DNA of 64,000 bases, taken from positions 15,707,088 through 15,771,087 of the forward strand of contig NC_069124.1 of the NCBI RefSeq assembly GCF_026914265.1, given 5' to 3'. Each line of letters begins with the position of its first letter. The stretch's first letter is position 1. The DNA is from Mya arenaria (lineage: Eukaryota; Mollusca; Bivalvia; Myida; Myidae). The notes beneath the pieces were generated by a model. That model searched no databases. It was not told the origin of the DNA and saw only the letters and a program-made list of their open reading frames with translations. Below are positions 47,996 through 59,686 of this stretch, one piece after another. The translations under genes and the position numbers were made by a program.

Positions 47996-49469
47996 GTGTT
48001 AAAGACGAAAGTTAAGTATTGACAAATGCACTTGTCCCTACATTTTCCGTTTTATTAGTAGGCTGGTACTTCTCGTCAAAATAACATTATCAACGCAAGA
48101 TAATATTCACTTTTTGAATCAAAAATAAGAATACATGTGCGTTGTTGCCGCCATTTGTTTAATTCTTCCCGCTTGTGGAAAAGAAAATGATTGTACCAGT
48201 CTATGTATTCCAGTAATGTTTCAAACGTTAACAATCCCTTCCTTATTTCTTCTAAAGCGGATCAGTTGAAATATAAATATAAACAAGATTTCAGTACTTT
48301 ATTTATGCACAGCACACTTAGGTCAAAAATAACGTTAACAAACCTTCGTGACTTTCCCAACGTAGAGTCTAAGTTACATCCGGTAGCGGACAGAAGCGGG
48401 ACAGAGGCGGTGCTTATCATATCCGTATTTCGGATTATGGCTAGTTCGGGTTAGTAAGGGTATCGTAGTGGCGTATAGGCGCCGTTTTATATAAACATCA
48501 ATATAAGAAGGCGTGTCATTTTCGCCTGCTATTACATCTTATGTAGACACCACCCTTTCCTTATAATCAACGACGTTTAAAATACCCGTCGCTGTTTTCC
48601 CCAGACGAATTTTGCTAAAAATTTCCTTAATTAAAAATAACAGATATTTATTAAATATTGTAAAAATAAATTATAAAAGACAATGTAACTATAAGTGTAA
48701 CAGTTTGGCGAAAATGCAGTCATGAGTGGATCTAGGATGTTAATTTCGGGGGCGTTTGCCACATTCCTCGTGAACAGCCAAACCTTGTTGTTGAGGATTA
48801 TGGGTCCTACACCGAGTATTAATCTATATTTTCCCACACTGACATGAATTTTTACTTGGACAATATGTTTACGGAAGGGCGCACCTCCCCACTCCCGCTC
48901 ATGTTCAAATCCACTATATGGAAACATCTTGAAAAAAGGTCACTTTATGGATTTCGCGGCAACATCTGGCCCTAACGTGCACATTGCATGTACGCATACA
49001 AAAAAGAAGCAATTCTCAATCATAACCTTCTTTTGTTTACAATCTTTTCTAAAATTGAGGCTTACATTACATTAGGATGCAAAGACGTGCATTTAGAGTA
49101 ATGACATCGAGATCATGTTTATGTTGAATCACGCTACTATTATGATAAACGAGATATTAAGGGAAGTTATAAATCAAAACTTACCATGATTATACAGCGA
49201 TTTTATTATTTCCTTCTTAGATAACATAATGGTTATATAAAAAACTCTTAGTGAAAACGTTACTTAACCTTATGTAACTTTAAAATGAAAATTTACCAAT
49301 ATAATTTTGTTTCTATAAATGATGGATGGACTACCTTAAATCACCATTTGTACCAATACATATAGCTGCAAATCACAGAATGATGCCACTGTTTTCTGAA
49401 AATATTATCTAAGTTGTTACGGTTTTCTAAAATTTGGTTATATCACAATTTTCTAAAAGTCAAAGTAAA
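47996..49469. other. no gene; possible transposon scrap at 48,715-48,915
   Basis: Between AGTGGATCTAGGA (about 48,725) and AAATCCACTA (about 48,909) lies a GC-richer segment whose ends are loosely inverted, so it may be a small DNA element. Nothing else recognised. Confidence 0.35.
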
Positions 49470-49612
49470 AACGCAATAGCAGGAGCGTTAATTATAGCAA
49501 TGCTATATATGTCAAGGCGGAATTCGGCTGTATATTAACTATTTCACAAAGAAAACTATCAAAGCTTATAGCAATTAATATTCAGTGTTTTATGACACTT
49601 GACATTTTTGCA

Positions 49613-49654
49613 ATGTTTACCCGAGTTACTTGACTGATCAATGATGAAATAGGG
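49613..49654 (+). pseudogene. orphan cGLR first exon, degenerate
   Basis: Aligns with the cGLR first-exon family (ATGTTTACCCGAGTTACT … AATGATGAAATAGGG, then GTATGA) but has an in-frame TGA at codon 7 and is 12 bases shorter. The AATATTCAG motif is kept about 30 bases upstream. Confidence 0.6.
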
Positions 49655-50200
49655 GTATGATTTCTTGTGTTTGATGGCGATATAACAAAATTGTATCAAT
49701 ACGAATCATAAACTTTGCTCTGACTCTGAGCCATGGGTGTACCAGTGTAAACTGTCACAAATTAAAGATATTTGTAAATTGTGAACAGAAACATGCTGAA
49801 AATATTCATTTTCCATAAATAACGAAATTATATGTATCATAATTTATTTAAACACTCCAATAAAATAAGCAGAGTATATTTGAATAATTTTAAACATTGT
49901 TTCTATTTCTCTTACATTAATAGTTTGCATGTACATGGATTTCGGTCGCGTCGTTGCAGGAAAGAATCCAAATAGGAAGCAATTTCGAGTTCATTCCATA
50001 ATTTTTCAGGTTAAACATTTAAATTACTTATTCATCGAGGTATAAAGCTCTTATGTACATAAGCACTAGAATACAACCATGTCATTATATTATAAAAAAA
50101 ACTATTCATATACGCATAGCCAATATAGCCTTGTTATCATAACGCAAACATTTTCTGAAAGTGAAAATTTATACTTGAAAAATCAACTCGTTTTTCTACG

Positions 50201-50246
50201 ATGCCTACCTGAGTAACTCACGCAAAGGGGCAATGATGCAACAGGG
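50201..50246 (+). pseudogene. orphan cGLR first exon, degenerate
   Basis: ATGCCTACCTGAGTAACTC aligns with the family but carries a TGA at codon 4, and its donor has drifted to ATACGA. Flanking sequence aligns with the copy 413 bp downstream (shared AAGCACT near 50,062 and 50,442, and GAGTCATGTACTTTGC-like 3' flank). Confidence 0.55.
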
Positions 50247-50613
50247 ATACGAGTTTTTGGATTTGATAGAAATATAACAGTAGTGTAACCATACGAGTCA
50301 TGTACTTTGCAGAGAGAGTGATACGATGTACACATTCGAAATAGGAAACATTTCTTACTAGTATTTGTTTTTATTGATACTTCAACTTTTCAAGTCGAAC
50401 ATAACAACGTCTTTTTCATCGATATATAAAACCTTTAAGTTCATAAGCACTGGAAACGCAATCATGTCACTATTTTGTAAAAACTGAATTCACAGGCGAT
50501 AGCCGAGATAAATATAGCCATGCTATCATTACGTCAGTATTTTCTGAAAATCAGCTGTATCACTATATATATCAGAACTCTTTGCAATACTTCCGTATTT
50601 TATGTTTTTTACA

Positions 50614-50667
50614 ATGTCTACCGGAGTAACTCGCGCGGATATCAGCGGAGCGAACTATGAAATAGGG
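50614..50667 (+). pseudogene. orphan cGLR first exon, open
   Basis: Reads MSTGVTRADISGANYEIG, followed by GTATGA, so the frame and donor are intact. No cGLR second or third exon is visible in the remaining 13 kb. It is either the start of a gene whose body lies outside the window or an orphan. Confidence 0.6.
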
Positions 50668-50879
50668 GTATGATTTTTTATATTTGATGAAAATTTAACT
50701 TAATTGTATTAATACGAGTCATGCACTTTGCTAAGAGATTGATACGAATATCTTCTAAACTAACTACGTTGTAATTTGAACCTGAGAAAACCCTACTATT
50801 GATACATTTTATGATTTAATGTCTAGTACAAATGCTTTGAATATACATAATTTAGCAATGTTTATTTATTATGAATTTG

Positions 50880-51015
50880 AGGAGAGAAAATATTTTAATT
50901 TTATATTTTGTGTTTGATATCATAACATGTCATTATCACTATATATCATGCTTGTTTGATATATGTATGCTTTTGTTTCTGTGTATGGGCAGGAGGCCTT
51001 TTGTACAATAAACTT
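50880..51015 (+). mobile_element. possible retroposon 3' tail
   Basis: The stretch ending GGCAGGAGGCCTTTTGTACA followed by AATAAACTTTGAAACTTGAAC has a polyadenylation-like AATAAA and a short GAAAC/GAAC tail. This is like the 3' ends of truncated LINE or SINE copies. No coding part is present. Confidence 0.35.
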
Positions 51016-52608
51016 TGAAACTTGAACTGAATATTTTAACTTGATGCGTATAATAGTTAACTGTTCGCATTATCGAGACTTTCAGATATATTTAAACTCT
51101 TTGCACTTCCTGTTCATTTGTTGTGTATAGACTATTATTAACTTAGACAAGGTATCGATCTAGATAAAATCATGTACTTGCTTATAGTTATAGTTCAACC
51201 TTAACCAATATGTAGTAAATAACTTATATTCTTATTTATTCATAATGCTGATTTAGGTAACATACCGGAAATGTATAACTTTATTGAAAAAAAATTGGAC
51301 TTTATTATTGCATTTTATATGCATGCAGATTTTTTTATTATCATATCATCCTCTACTCACTATGAAGATAATTGCAGTATCGTTAGGTGTTAATTTAATC
51401 AAGATGCGAGCGTATGGCGTCTACTTGAGAGATTAAATGTATACTCCAAATGAACTTTAAGGGAAGATATATAAATAAACATGAATCGGTATGAATCGGT
51501 ATCCCGCGGCTGAGAGATTTAGCTTTGGAAGAAATGTTTAATTGAATAATGTATATTAGTGGGTTTTTTTCTTTCATGCTTTACGATGAAATATGGGGTT
51601 TAAACAGTGAAATAACAACAGTGAAAATATCAATTTGATATTTTCACTGCAAAATAAGGAGTGAAAATATCAATTTTCAGAACTACTTTTAAAATCCTTT
51701 GTTGTTACATGTACTTGCCTTGGACAAAACAGAACACTGGACTTCAGTAAATTATGTCAAAAAATGTTTAAAAAAATAAAGAAATATTTTATAAATTTAA
51801 ATAAATATATAATTGGAAATTAACAACTTACCGTTTATTACCGGGTATCCCGTTTATCAAACATTTTACTGATCTTTGAAGCCGAATGTTCGAACATTTG
51901 CTTTCATTCCAAACAAATTACAGACAAAAACAACTGTTCGAACATAAATAAAATTTTATATCATCGTTCAAATGTATTTTGAACTGTTAACCGTTGTAGT
52001 ACGTAAAATGAGCTTCCTGGAGAATTCACACAACAATTTACAGATAGATCTGATATTTTTTACCCCACCCACATCTCAAAATGTGTCAACAAACTAGCGT
52101 GGCATTTACTCTTCCGGAAAACAAACATTTTAAAGCGAAACAGACTGGTCTCTGACAGTAAGTTGACTGAATATTAACTTACTTTAAAAATACACGTATA
52201 TCCAGTCTTAAATTAAGAAGAATGGTTAAAATCCAATGAGTATCCACATTTGTTTTGCTAACACATTTGACCTTCCAAATTTTCATTCTATAAATAGCGG
52301 CGTAGTAATTTGGTTAAAATAAAAAGTGTTTTCATTATTTTTTGGAACAATAGTGCACTAATAATACTTCATGTTTACTTTTCATAAAGCTTTGCAATAA
52401 AAAACGAGCGAAAATTAAGCAATAAGAATGAATAGCAGAGAACTATTTCTCAGCAAACCGAAAGTAGAAAAGTTGACAGCTATAATTATGCATGAGGGGC
52501 GCCCCACGGGTAGCGGCGTAAAGCCCACCCTTTTCAAAAAAGGGGGTAATTCATAAATAAATAAAAAACAAATAAAACTCCGAAAATAAACATAAAAGAA
52601 ACAGAAAA
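51016..52608. other. no gene; short palindromes
   Basis: AT-rich. A palindrome built on GTGAAAATATCAATTTGATATTTTCAC occurs in two parts at about 51,618-51,678. No exon recognised. Confidence 0.4.
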
Positions 52609-52754
52609 TTTGTTTATTTCAGTGTAAGATCGTATTTAATTTCACTCGTGATCATAAAAAACTAAATTTTCACTCGTGGCTTCGCCACTCGTGAAAATAT
52701 GTTTTTCTATGACACTCGTGAAATAAAATACGATCTTACACTGAAATAAACAAA
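52609..52754. mobile_element. 146-bp foldback element
   Basis: An almost perfect inverted repeat with arms of about 70 bp: TTTGTTTATTTCAGTGTAAG at the left is the complement of CTTACACTGAAATAAACAAA at the right, and the centre is GTGGCTTCGCCAC. A half-copy with the same ATCTTACACTGAAA arm lies at about 34,358-34,380. Confidence 0.85.
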
Positions 52755-53145
52755 TATCCTCTATTTCTTATTGCTTTGTTTGAATCAGGTCAACTGCATT
52801 TATCAATACGTTGATATTTGTGTTTTATCAAGTATTGGTTTCGTGATCAGTGATTTCCTTTTGTGAAATATGGATATGTATATAATGTGTCAAAGACTCT
52901 ACATCTTTCGATTAACCTCAAACCTGATAGATAAACAATGGTTATATTTATGTTATATGCACTGTCTGTATTAATTTGCTCTTTTATATTACATTTTTAT
53001 TTTTTTTATTTGGTGCAAACTTTTAACAGTGTGTTTATTAGCTAGTTCCGCTAAACACTGAAAGTTTTTTTATGCCAACCAAAATAGATAAACTGTCCCT
53101 TTCGATTTTTTTATTTATAATACACATAATCAAGCAGGATGTGTA

Positions 53146-53400
53146 TGCCCCTTTTAAAAAAGAGGTATAGCAGTTTGCAGTGGGCAGTAGGTCAATCGGT
53201 CGGTTTGTCTGTTGGTCTTTCTATCGGTCGACAGATAATATCTCGTTCGCTTAATAACTTCAGAACGGGTTTATGTTAAATCAGAAACTTCAGTGATAAG
53301 TTCACCAGTTTTATGAAAACATATATCGCTCAATAACATAAGAAATGTTTTGCCTGGGCCTATGAAACTTTGGTTGCCTTTGACCAGTAGACCAAATTAT
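53146..53400 (+). mobile_element. relic of a Helentron-like non-autonomous element
   Basis: Starts TATGCCCCTTTTAAAAAAGAGG, then a GGTCAATCGGTCGGTTTGTC tetranucleotide-like stretch, then degenerate core sequence. This is the same order as the better-preserved copies at 63,109 and 63,725. Confidence 0.5.
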
Positions 53401-53639
53401 TATAATATTATTGTTATTATAATTCAAATGTAACCAAACACTAAACTAAAAACAGCATCCGGTATAAGTTTGCAAATCCGGTTTACTTGCAAACTTAGTT
53501 TTTTTATTATCTTAGATATCAACTTCAAAAGCGACACATAGAAAGTTTGCCCATTAAATAAGAAATATTTTAAGTAAAATTAAAAAAAAAGTGTTAAGAA
53601 ATATGAAAATTTTAATTCCAAAATTGATTTCTCCCGTTG

Positions 53640-53990
53640 GCCACCAATTGGATTTTAGGTCCCCCGCGGGGTTTTGGCAAACTCCAATTGGAGAATTTTC
53701 GATATGAGCCGAAACGGGGGAAAAAATCAGCAATTTGAAAAAAATCAAATATTACAATTTGGAACAGAAAATTACATTTCTATGTATGTCTGTAGTACTA
53801 GATTCATAAACATAATTAAAATCTAATAAATAATCAAAAATTATGATTTTGTAAAAACGGCTCTCCAATTGGGGAAAATTCCAATTGGAGAATTCCACAG
53901 TCAATTTCTATAGATAAAAGCCACCAATTGGAGTTCACAGAAGTTGGTGATCACAGAAGTTGGAGGAATCACCAGTTGGAGACTTTCACC
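53640..53990. repeat. cluster of CCAATTGG palindromes
   Basis: Five exact CCAATTGG octamers lie between about 53,644 and 53,932, most as CTCCAATTGGAGAATT or CCACCAATTGGA, with degenerate versions after them (CACCAGTTGGAGAC). It is probably a short repeat-based element. Function unknown. Confidence 0.6.
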
Positions 53991-53999
53991 GTATAACAT

Positions 54000-55310
54000 C
54001 TGCTGGGGAGAAATAAAGTTGTGATACATACATGTCATGATATTATTGCTCATTAATTTAATATTGTAGATTATTCAAGAAAATAACATTGCAAGATGTT
54101 ACCTGATTTCGAGTATTACATCGGTGTTTTCACTTGTGACGTTGTGTGCAATCTAAAACAGTGATCTTAAATACAACTGCGTCAGATTTGCGAATTATTT
54201 ATCCTTTTCTGAAGCCTTCTGGTCCTAGATGCTCGAAAATATTAAATACTTTTAAAAAGAATAACTTGCTAATTTTCATTTCCTGGTGGGCTCAATTTGT
54301 GTCTTTCAGTTAATCGAATAGGTTAGAGAACACCATCTTATATTGTCAGTAGGTACATTAAACTATGTTGACTTAGTGACAAACTTAATTTGATCACTCC
54401 AATTTAAAGAAAAAAAACTTTCGATGTGTATCTTTTATCCTATGCAAAAGTGGCTTCTTTTTATTATTTCGTTTCCATCACTCACGGTATGTTATTTTTC
54501 TTGTCATATGAAATGGGTACATATATGTATGATAGCACTATCACGAACATATTATAGGTTAAACAATTATTTGTTATGTCAGTGATATTATTCATAAATG
54601 TTCTATAACATTGTGTATTGACTTAATACTTCGTAAAAAAATAAGCTCAACAATCATTCTTTGTTTCAGAATTCATCCATTTCAAATGATTCTTTGAAAA
54701 GGAGCCATTATCTCGGTTCACTTATTGTCAGGGTTTAGGAGCTGTAGCTAAAAGCAGTGACGAAATTCGTTTACACTCTTAAATTGTGCTCAGTTAAATT
54801 GAACACCTGCCATAACTGAATGATAGCTTTACATTGATAAATAAGAAGTAAATATATCCAAATACTATTGCAAGGGGTATTGTTTTTGCAAAAGTGTATA
54901 GCCCTTCACGCAATTCATGATAGTTTAAAAACTCATGTCTTGAATGACATTATCTTTGATCAAGTATACGTTCTAAGCATTAGGAATGATATTGTTCATA
55001 TTGTTTCATCCTGCTACCTGTTTGCATGTTTTTGTTCGTTTATCAAATATACGCATGTACTTTGCTTATCAATATCATGTCCACGTGTTTGTGAATGGAG
55101 GATAAAGATACTGTAATAATGTTTCAAAGATGAATATCGTTAAACACGTTGATTAAATATTAACATATTTTTAAATCACATTTATGAGAGTTAGGCGAAG
55201 ATTTTGTGATGGATTTTATATTTGCTACTGTACAATAGGGGAGGTTACTGCGTAGGAGACGAACATTTTCTTAAACCGGTTTAGCATCAAATCAAGTAGG
55301 ACCTACTCCG
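54000..55310. other. no gene recognised
   Basis: AT-rich, with only short open frames. Confidence 0.4.
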
Positions 55311-55320
55311 GTGACCTCAG

Positions 55321-55400
55321 ACGAACATTCGTGTAAAAAATGGATTGAAATGGACAATCATAAAATTTTGGGCTATGGACTTATTGAAGACAACTGTATG
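55321..55400 (+). CDS. candidate isolated coding exon
   Basis: The acceptor GTGACCTCAG and donor GTAAGT bracket 80 bp open in the frame EHSCKKWIEMDNHKILGY, then GLIEDNCM. An internal ATG at 55,349 could also start translation. Codon-like composition and good splice signals are the only support. No partner exon was found and I do not recognise the family. Confidence 0.22.
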
Positions 55401-55735
55401 GTAAGTCTAAATGCCGTTTGTTTTCATGATGGTTTAAATGATAAGAATTGTTTGTTATTTTTGATCACGCACAGGTATGCCCCCCCCCCCCACATAGTGA
55501 CATTACTCCGCAAAGCTTTGTCTGCTTTTTCCCCGCAAAATTTCCTCGGGAATGGGCGTAACCTAGGTTCCCTTTGGTGCGAGGACATTTTACCATCAGT
55601 TCATTTCTGCAGGGAAGGAATTTAAGCGGGGGTTAGTCCACCTAAATGGCCTTCAGTCTTTTGAAGATTTTTAGACTATGGCAGACTCGAGACAGGGATA
55701 CATAATGTAGTTAGTGTCGGTTAGAACCAGCCGCC

Positions 55736-55811
55736 CACCCGGGTAGCCCAGTTGGTTAGAGCGCCATGCTAGTGTTCCGGCGGTCGTGGGTTCGAGCCCC
55801 ACACCGGGCGC
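55736..55811 (+). tRNA. tRNA-like sequence (Thr-type AGT), probably tRNA-derived repeat
   Basis: A-box-like TAGCCCAGTTGG and a good T-arm GTGGG-TTCGAGC-CCCAC with B box, followed by ACCGGGCG, which nearly pairs with the 5' CACCCGGG. The anticodon stem does not pair properly (CCATG against TCCGG). It is more likely a SINE head or tRNA pseudogene than a working tRNA-Thr. Confidence 0.45.
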
Positions 55812-56542
55812 ACTTTTCCTCCCAGGTTAACTTTAATAACAAATGTCAAAATAATAAAAAAGTATCCCTGACTGCTAATTATTGTAGCTTTATAAAGCCG
55901 GGGTTGGCTGAACTGAAAATCCCACTATTCCTCGGACCTGGGGAGTTCATGGTTACAATTGACTGCAATCATTTTTTTGAAAAAAAAAGGTAAAAAAGTG
56001 TTATTGTTTATCCTTCAAACTAAATTCAATTGACGCCAAGTCTATTGCTAACTATTGCACCAGTCAATTGTACATAGAAACAGTGATTCTTCACAATCAT
56101 GTGCTTATTTGTTTGTCATACTGTACCAAATTATTTGGGAATATTGTTAGCACATGTTTTAATAATACCATTTTACCTCAGGACAATTTTTCAATAAGAA
56201 CTCAGTCAAGTATGAAATATTTCCATTTTGGAAGAATGCTGTAGATCTTTTACATTTGAAGATTTGGAAATTATTATTGGTTATTCTTTAAAAAGTGTCA
56301 AGATTTGAGTAGATCTATGGTAATGCAATTAGTAGCTCAAAATTTTAATCCTTCAATTGTTATTTTAAAAACTGTTTTACTTAATGATAAAGGAAAATTA
56401 TTCATTTTATTAAACAGATGTACACAAGAAGGTATGCAATTCTAATTTTGTTAATTTTATCCAAAATTGAAAACTTATGGCTAAGTATCTGTAGATGTTG
56501 ATATATATTATATATATACAATTGACTGTTTTTATTGCTTAT

Positions 56543-57328
56543 TAGTGTTGGGAATCGGACTGAAATATTACTATAGATAATCGGTTTATGAAAACAATCA
56601 ATGATCGATTATTAATCGTTTTAATCATTATTTAACTATCTTAGGTCATCATATATAAGGCATATAGATAAACTACATGAACCAGTTTAAGAAAAAATGT
56701 TCCCTTACAATATTATTTGTACATTTATTTGTATAAATTACATTATTTATTCAGAACGCAACTATACTTTAGTGTTTACAAGTTACTATTACAGATCATG
56801 AGACTGCAGGCTCTAAATTTTGTGTACGGTATTGAATACATGTGTAAAGTAAACACAAAGAAAAATATCAATTTCGTTTTGATAATCAGTCAGTAACAAG
56901 TAAAACAAACAGTTGAATATTCTGTGTTTTACAAGAACATTTTCTTTCAGAAAACTGAGAAAACTAAATTATTACATGATTTAAGAAGTAAACAATACCG
57001 GTAACATTTTAAAACCACAAAAGTGTGATGTTGAGAACCAATCCTTTTGCAGTTAAATTACAAAGAAAATTTGTAATAAGGTACTGTAGTGAGCTACTGA
57101 CATGATAATATGACTAGATAACACAACATAGTACCACATGAACATTTCAACATTAACATGTATTGACCAGAAACAAAATATATTTTCAAGACAATCTTTT
57201 AACTGGTAGTCGGTAGTGGTTACGTCTCTTGTTTCTATAATCGATTGTTCAAATTTCACTATCGATTGTCGCTGATGAAGGCCTTTCCGATCAATTGTCG
57301 ATTATAACTGATCTTCGGCACAACACTA
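56543..57328. mobile_element. hAT-type MITE with perfect 8-bp target duplication
   Basis: Ends TAGTGTTG / CAACACTA, flanked by TTGCTTAT on both sides (56535-56542 and 57329-57336). Subterminal ATCGATT-rich sequence is present at both ends. It is 786 bp with no transposase frame. The 8-bp duplication and the ends fit the hAT superfamily. Confidence 0.82.
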
Positions 57329-58196
57329 TTGCTTATACTTCAGCCTTTTGAGATTTCATTAAGTTTCAAGTAATATTTTTCATATACTATATCAATATAA
57401 TTTCCATGTTCTTTTTTTTTAATAATGATATAGATAGACTATACTAATTAGTGATGTTCTGATGATCAATTATAATGAAAAAATAACTGGTATGTTCCTG
57501 AAATCAGTTTTTCTTCTTTCATCTTGTCAATTTTGTTCAGTTGTAATCATTAACAATATGGCTAAAGCAACAACAACATTAATAGTGGGGTTTTTTGGTG
57601 AAATTTACTGCCTTACTGCCTTCTTCCCTAGTGAAAACTTGTCCATTTTTCACCATATTTTATGTTTTCCAAATTTGATAAGTGGAGATTTCATAACATT
57701 AATGAAAAAAAATCTTGAAAAGACTTACTATAAATTAACAAAATAATATATGCATAAAAATCTTTAAAACATGTAGTATATAGAATATTTTAGCACAAGC
57801 CCACAATCATGCACTGGTGAAAATTATGTCATCGGGGCTTGTTCTAATTCTGAATTTAATATAGCAGGGCTTGAAAAAAAAAATATGCCAAGCAATAGAG
57901 TAATAATTCAGGCTTGTTCATCCCGAACTCCAATTTCGATGATATATTTTGCCATTAAAATCTAAATTAGATATTTAAGCCTGATTTTGTATTTTTCCCA
58001 ATGTCAACTTTTTTTCCCAAATTGTATTGTACAGGTGGTAAAAAAAATTCCATAAAATACACTAACTAGATATTTTCAATCCTTTACCTAACATAAGTAG
58101 AGTAAAGGATGATGAGTTTTTGTACAAGAATAAAATTACAAGTACGGTACCAGGTATTGTCAAAAAATATTTCTTCTATTAATAAACAGCAATGTC
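57329..58196. other. no gene recognised
   Basis: AT-rich. A 94-codon plus-strand frame (57,462-57,746) is open but has no domain, signal or splice support. Confidence 0.35.
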
Positions 58197-58632
58197 AGTG
58201 GAACTGATTACCAATAGTCAAACCAGTGTGTGTATACCACGTGATAAATTACGTCATATATGCTACATCGGAAGGCAACATTTTGCTTAAAATGAACACT
58301 TAAATTAAAGATACCTTTTCTTTTACACCACCATTATAAATGAAACAAAGGGCAGTCTATGCCGCTTAAAGAGCCCCGCATTTGTTTTATTACCGACATT
58401 TGATAAAGTCATTAGTTTCATCAAACGCTTCGCCCGTTTTCAAAATCATGTTTTGACAGTGCTCCGTCTGACGGCCGTATTGTGAAAAGGTTTGTCGAAG
58501 TGTTTAAAGCAATTAAACTCGCAATCAAACTCTGGTAAATGGCCGAAAGCAAGGCTCCGTAGGTGGCGTAGACTGCGCTTTGTTTCATTTAAAATGGTGA
58601 AGAAATAGTAAAGTTATCTTTGTTTAAAGTCT
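58197..58632. repeat. dispersed repeat, partial inverted copy at 62,320-62,420
   Basis: The block GTGTGTATACCACGTGATAA followed by ATTACGTCATATATGCTAC matches the reverse complement of 62,330-62,400 (ACCACGTGATAAATTGCGTC). The rest of the unit (to about 58,632) has no coding content. The two copies bracket the Helentron-like element between them. Confidence 0.6.
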
Positions 58633-58814
58633 TTTTAGCTCACCTGTCATTTTGTGACAAGGTGAGCTTTAGTGATCGCCTTTTGTCCGGCATGCATCGT
58701 GCGTCGTCCGTCAACAATTTACTTAAAAGACATCTCCTCCTTAACCGCTTGGCCAATATTAATAAAACTTCATAGGGATGTCCCTTGGGTGGTCTTCTAT
58801 CAAAGTTGTTCAAA

Positions 58815-59686
58815 GAATTCAATTCCATGCAGAACTCTGGTTGCCATGGCAACCAAAAGGAAAAACTTTAAAAATCTTCTTCTCCTAAACCACAAAGCTT
58901 AGGCCGTTGATATTTGGTAGTTAGGATCACCAAATAGTCCTCTACCAAGATTGTTCAAATTATGGCCCTTGGGTCAAAATTGGCCACGCCCCGGGGGGTC
59001 ATGGGTTTTCTCTATATGTTTATAGTGAAAACTTAAGAAATCTTCTCCTCTGAACTTACTTGGTCTAGAGATTAGATATTTGGCATGATTCATCGTCTAG
59101 TGGACCTCTACAAAGTTTGTTCAAATTATGGCCCTGGGGTCAAAATTGGCCCCACCTCGGGGGGTCATGGGTATTTTCTATATGTTTATAGTTAAAACTT
59201 CAAAAATCTTCTCCTCTGAACTTACTTGGACTAGAGCTTAGATATTTGGCATGATTCATCGTCTAGTGGACCTTTACAAAAATTGTTCAAATTATGGCCT
59301 TGGGGTCAAAATTGGCCACGCCCCGGGGGGTCATGGGTTTTCTCTATATGTTTATAGTGAAAACTTCAAAAATCTTCTCTTTTGAACTTACTTGGACTAG
59401 AGCTTAGATATTTGGCATGATTCATCGTCTAGTGGACCTCTACAATGACTGTTCAAATTATGGCCTTGGGGTCAAAATTGGCCCCGCCCCCGGGAGGTCA
59501 TGGGTTTTCTCTATATGTTTATAGTAAAAAAAATCAAAAATCTCCTCTGAACTTACGTGGCTTAGAGCTTAGATATTTGGCATGATTCATCGTCTAGTGG
59601 ACCTCTACAAAGTTTGTTCAAATTTTGGCCCTGGGGTCAAAATTGGCCACACCCTGGGGCTGATGGGTTTTCTCTATATGTGTTAT
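58815..59686. repeat. 166-bp tandem array, about five copies
   Basis: TGGCC following CAAAAT recurs at 58981, 59147, 59313, 59479 and 59644, so the period is 166, then 165. Units share CATGATTCATCGTCTAGTGG and CATGGGTTTTCTCTATATG. It is the internal core of the Helentron-like element. Confidence 0.9.

Noticed and set aside
57462-57746. 94-codon open frame with hydrophobic stretches
   Set aside because: Composition follows the local AT-rich background. No signal peptide, domain or partner exon.
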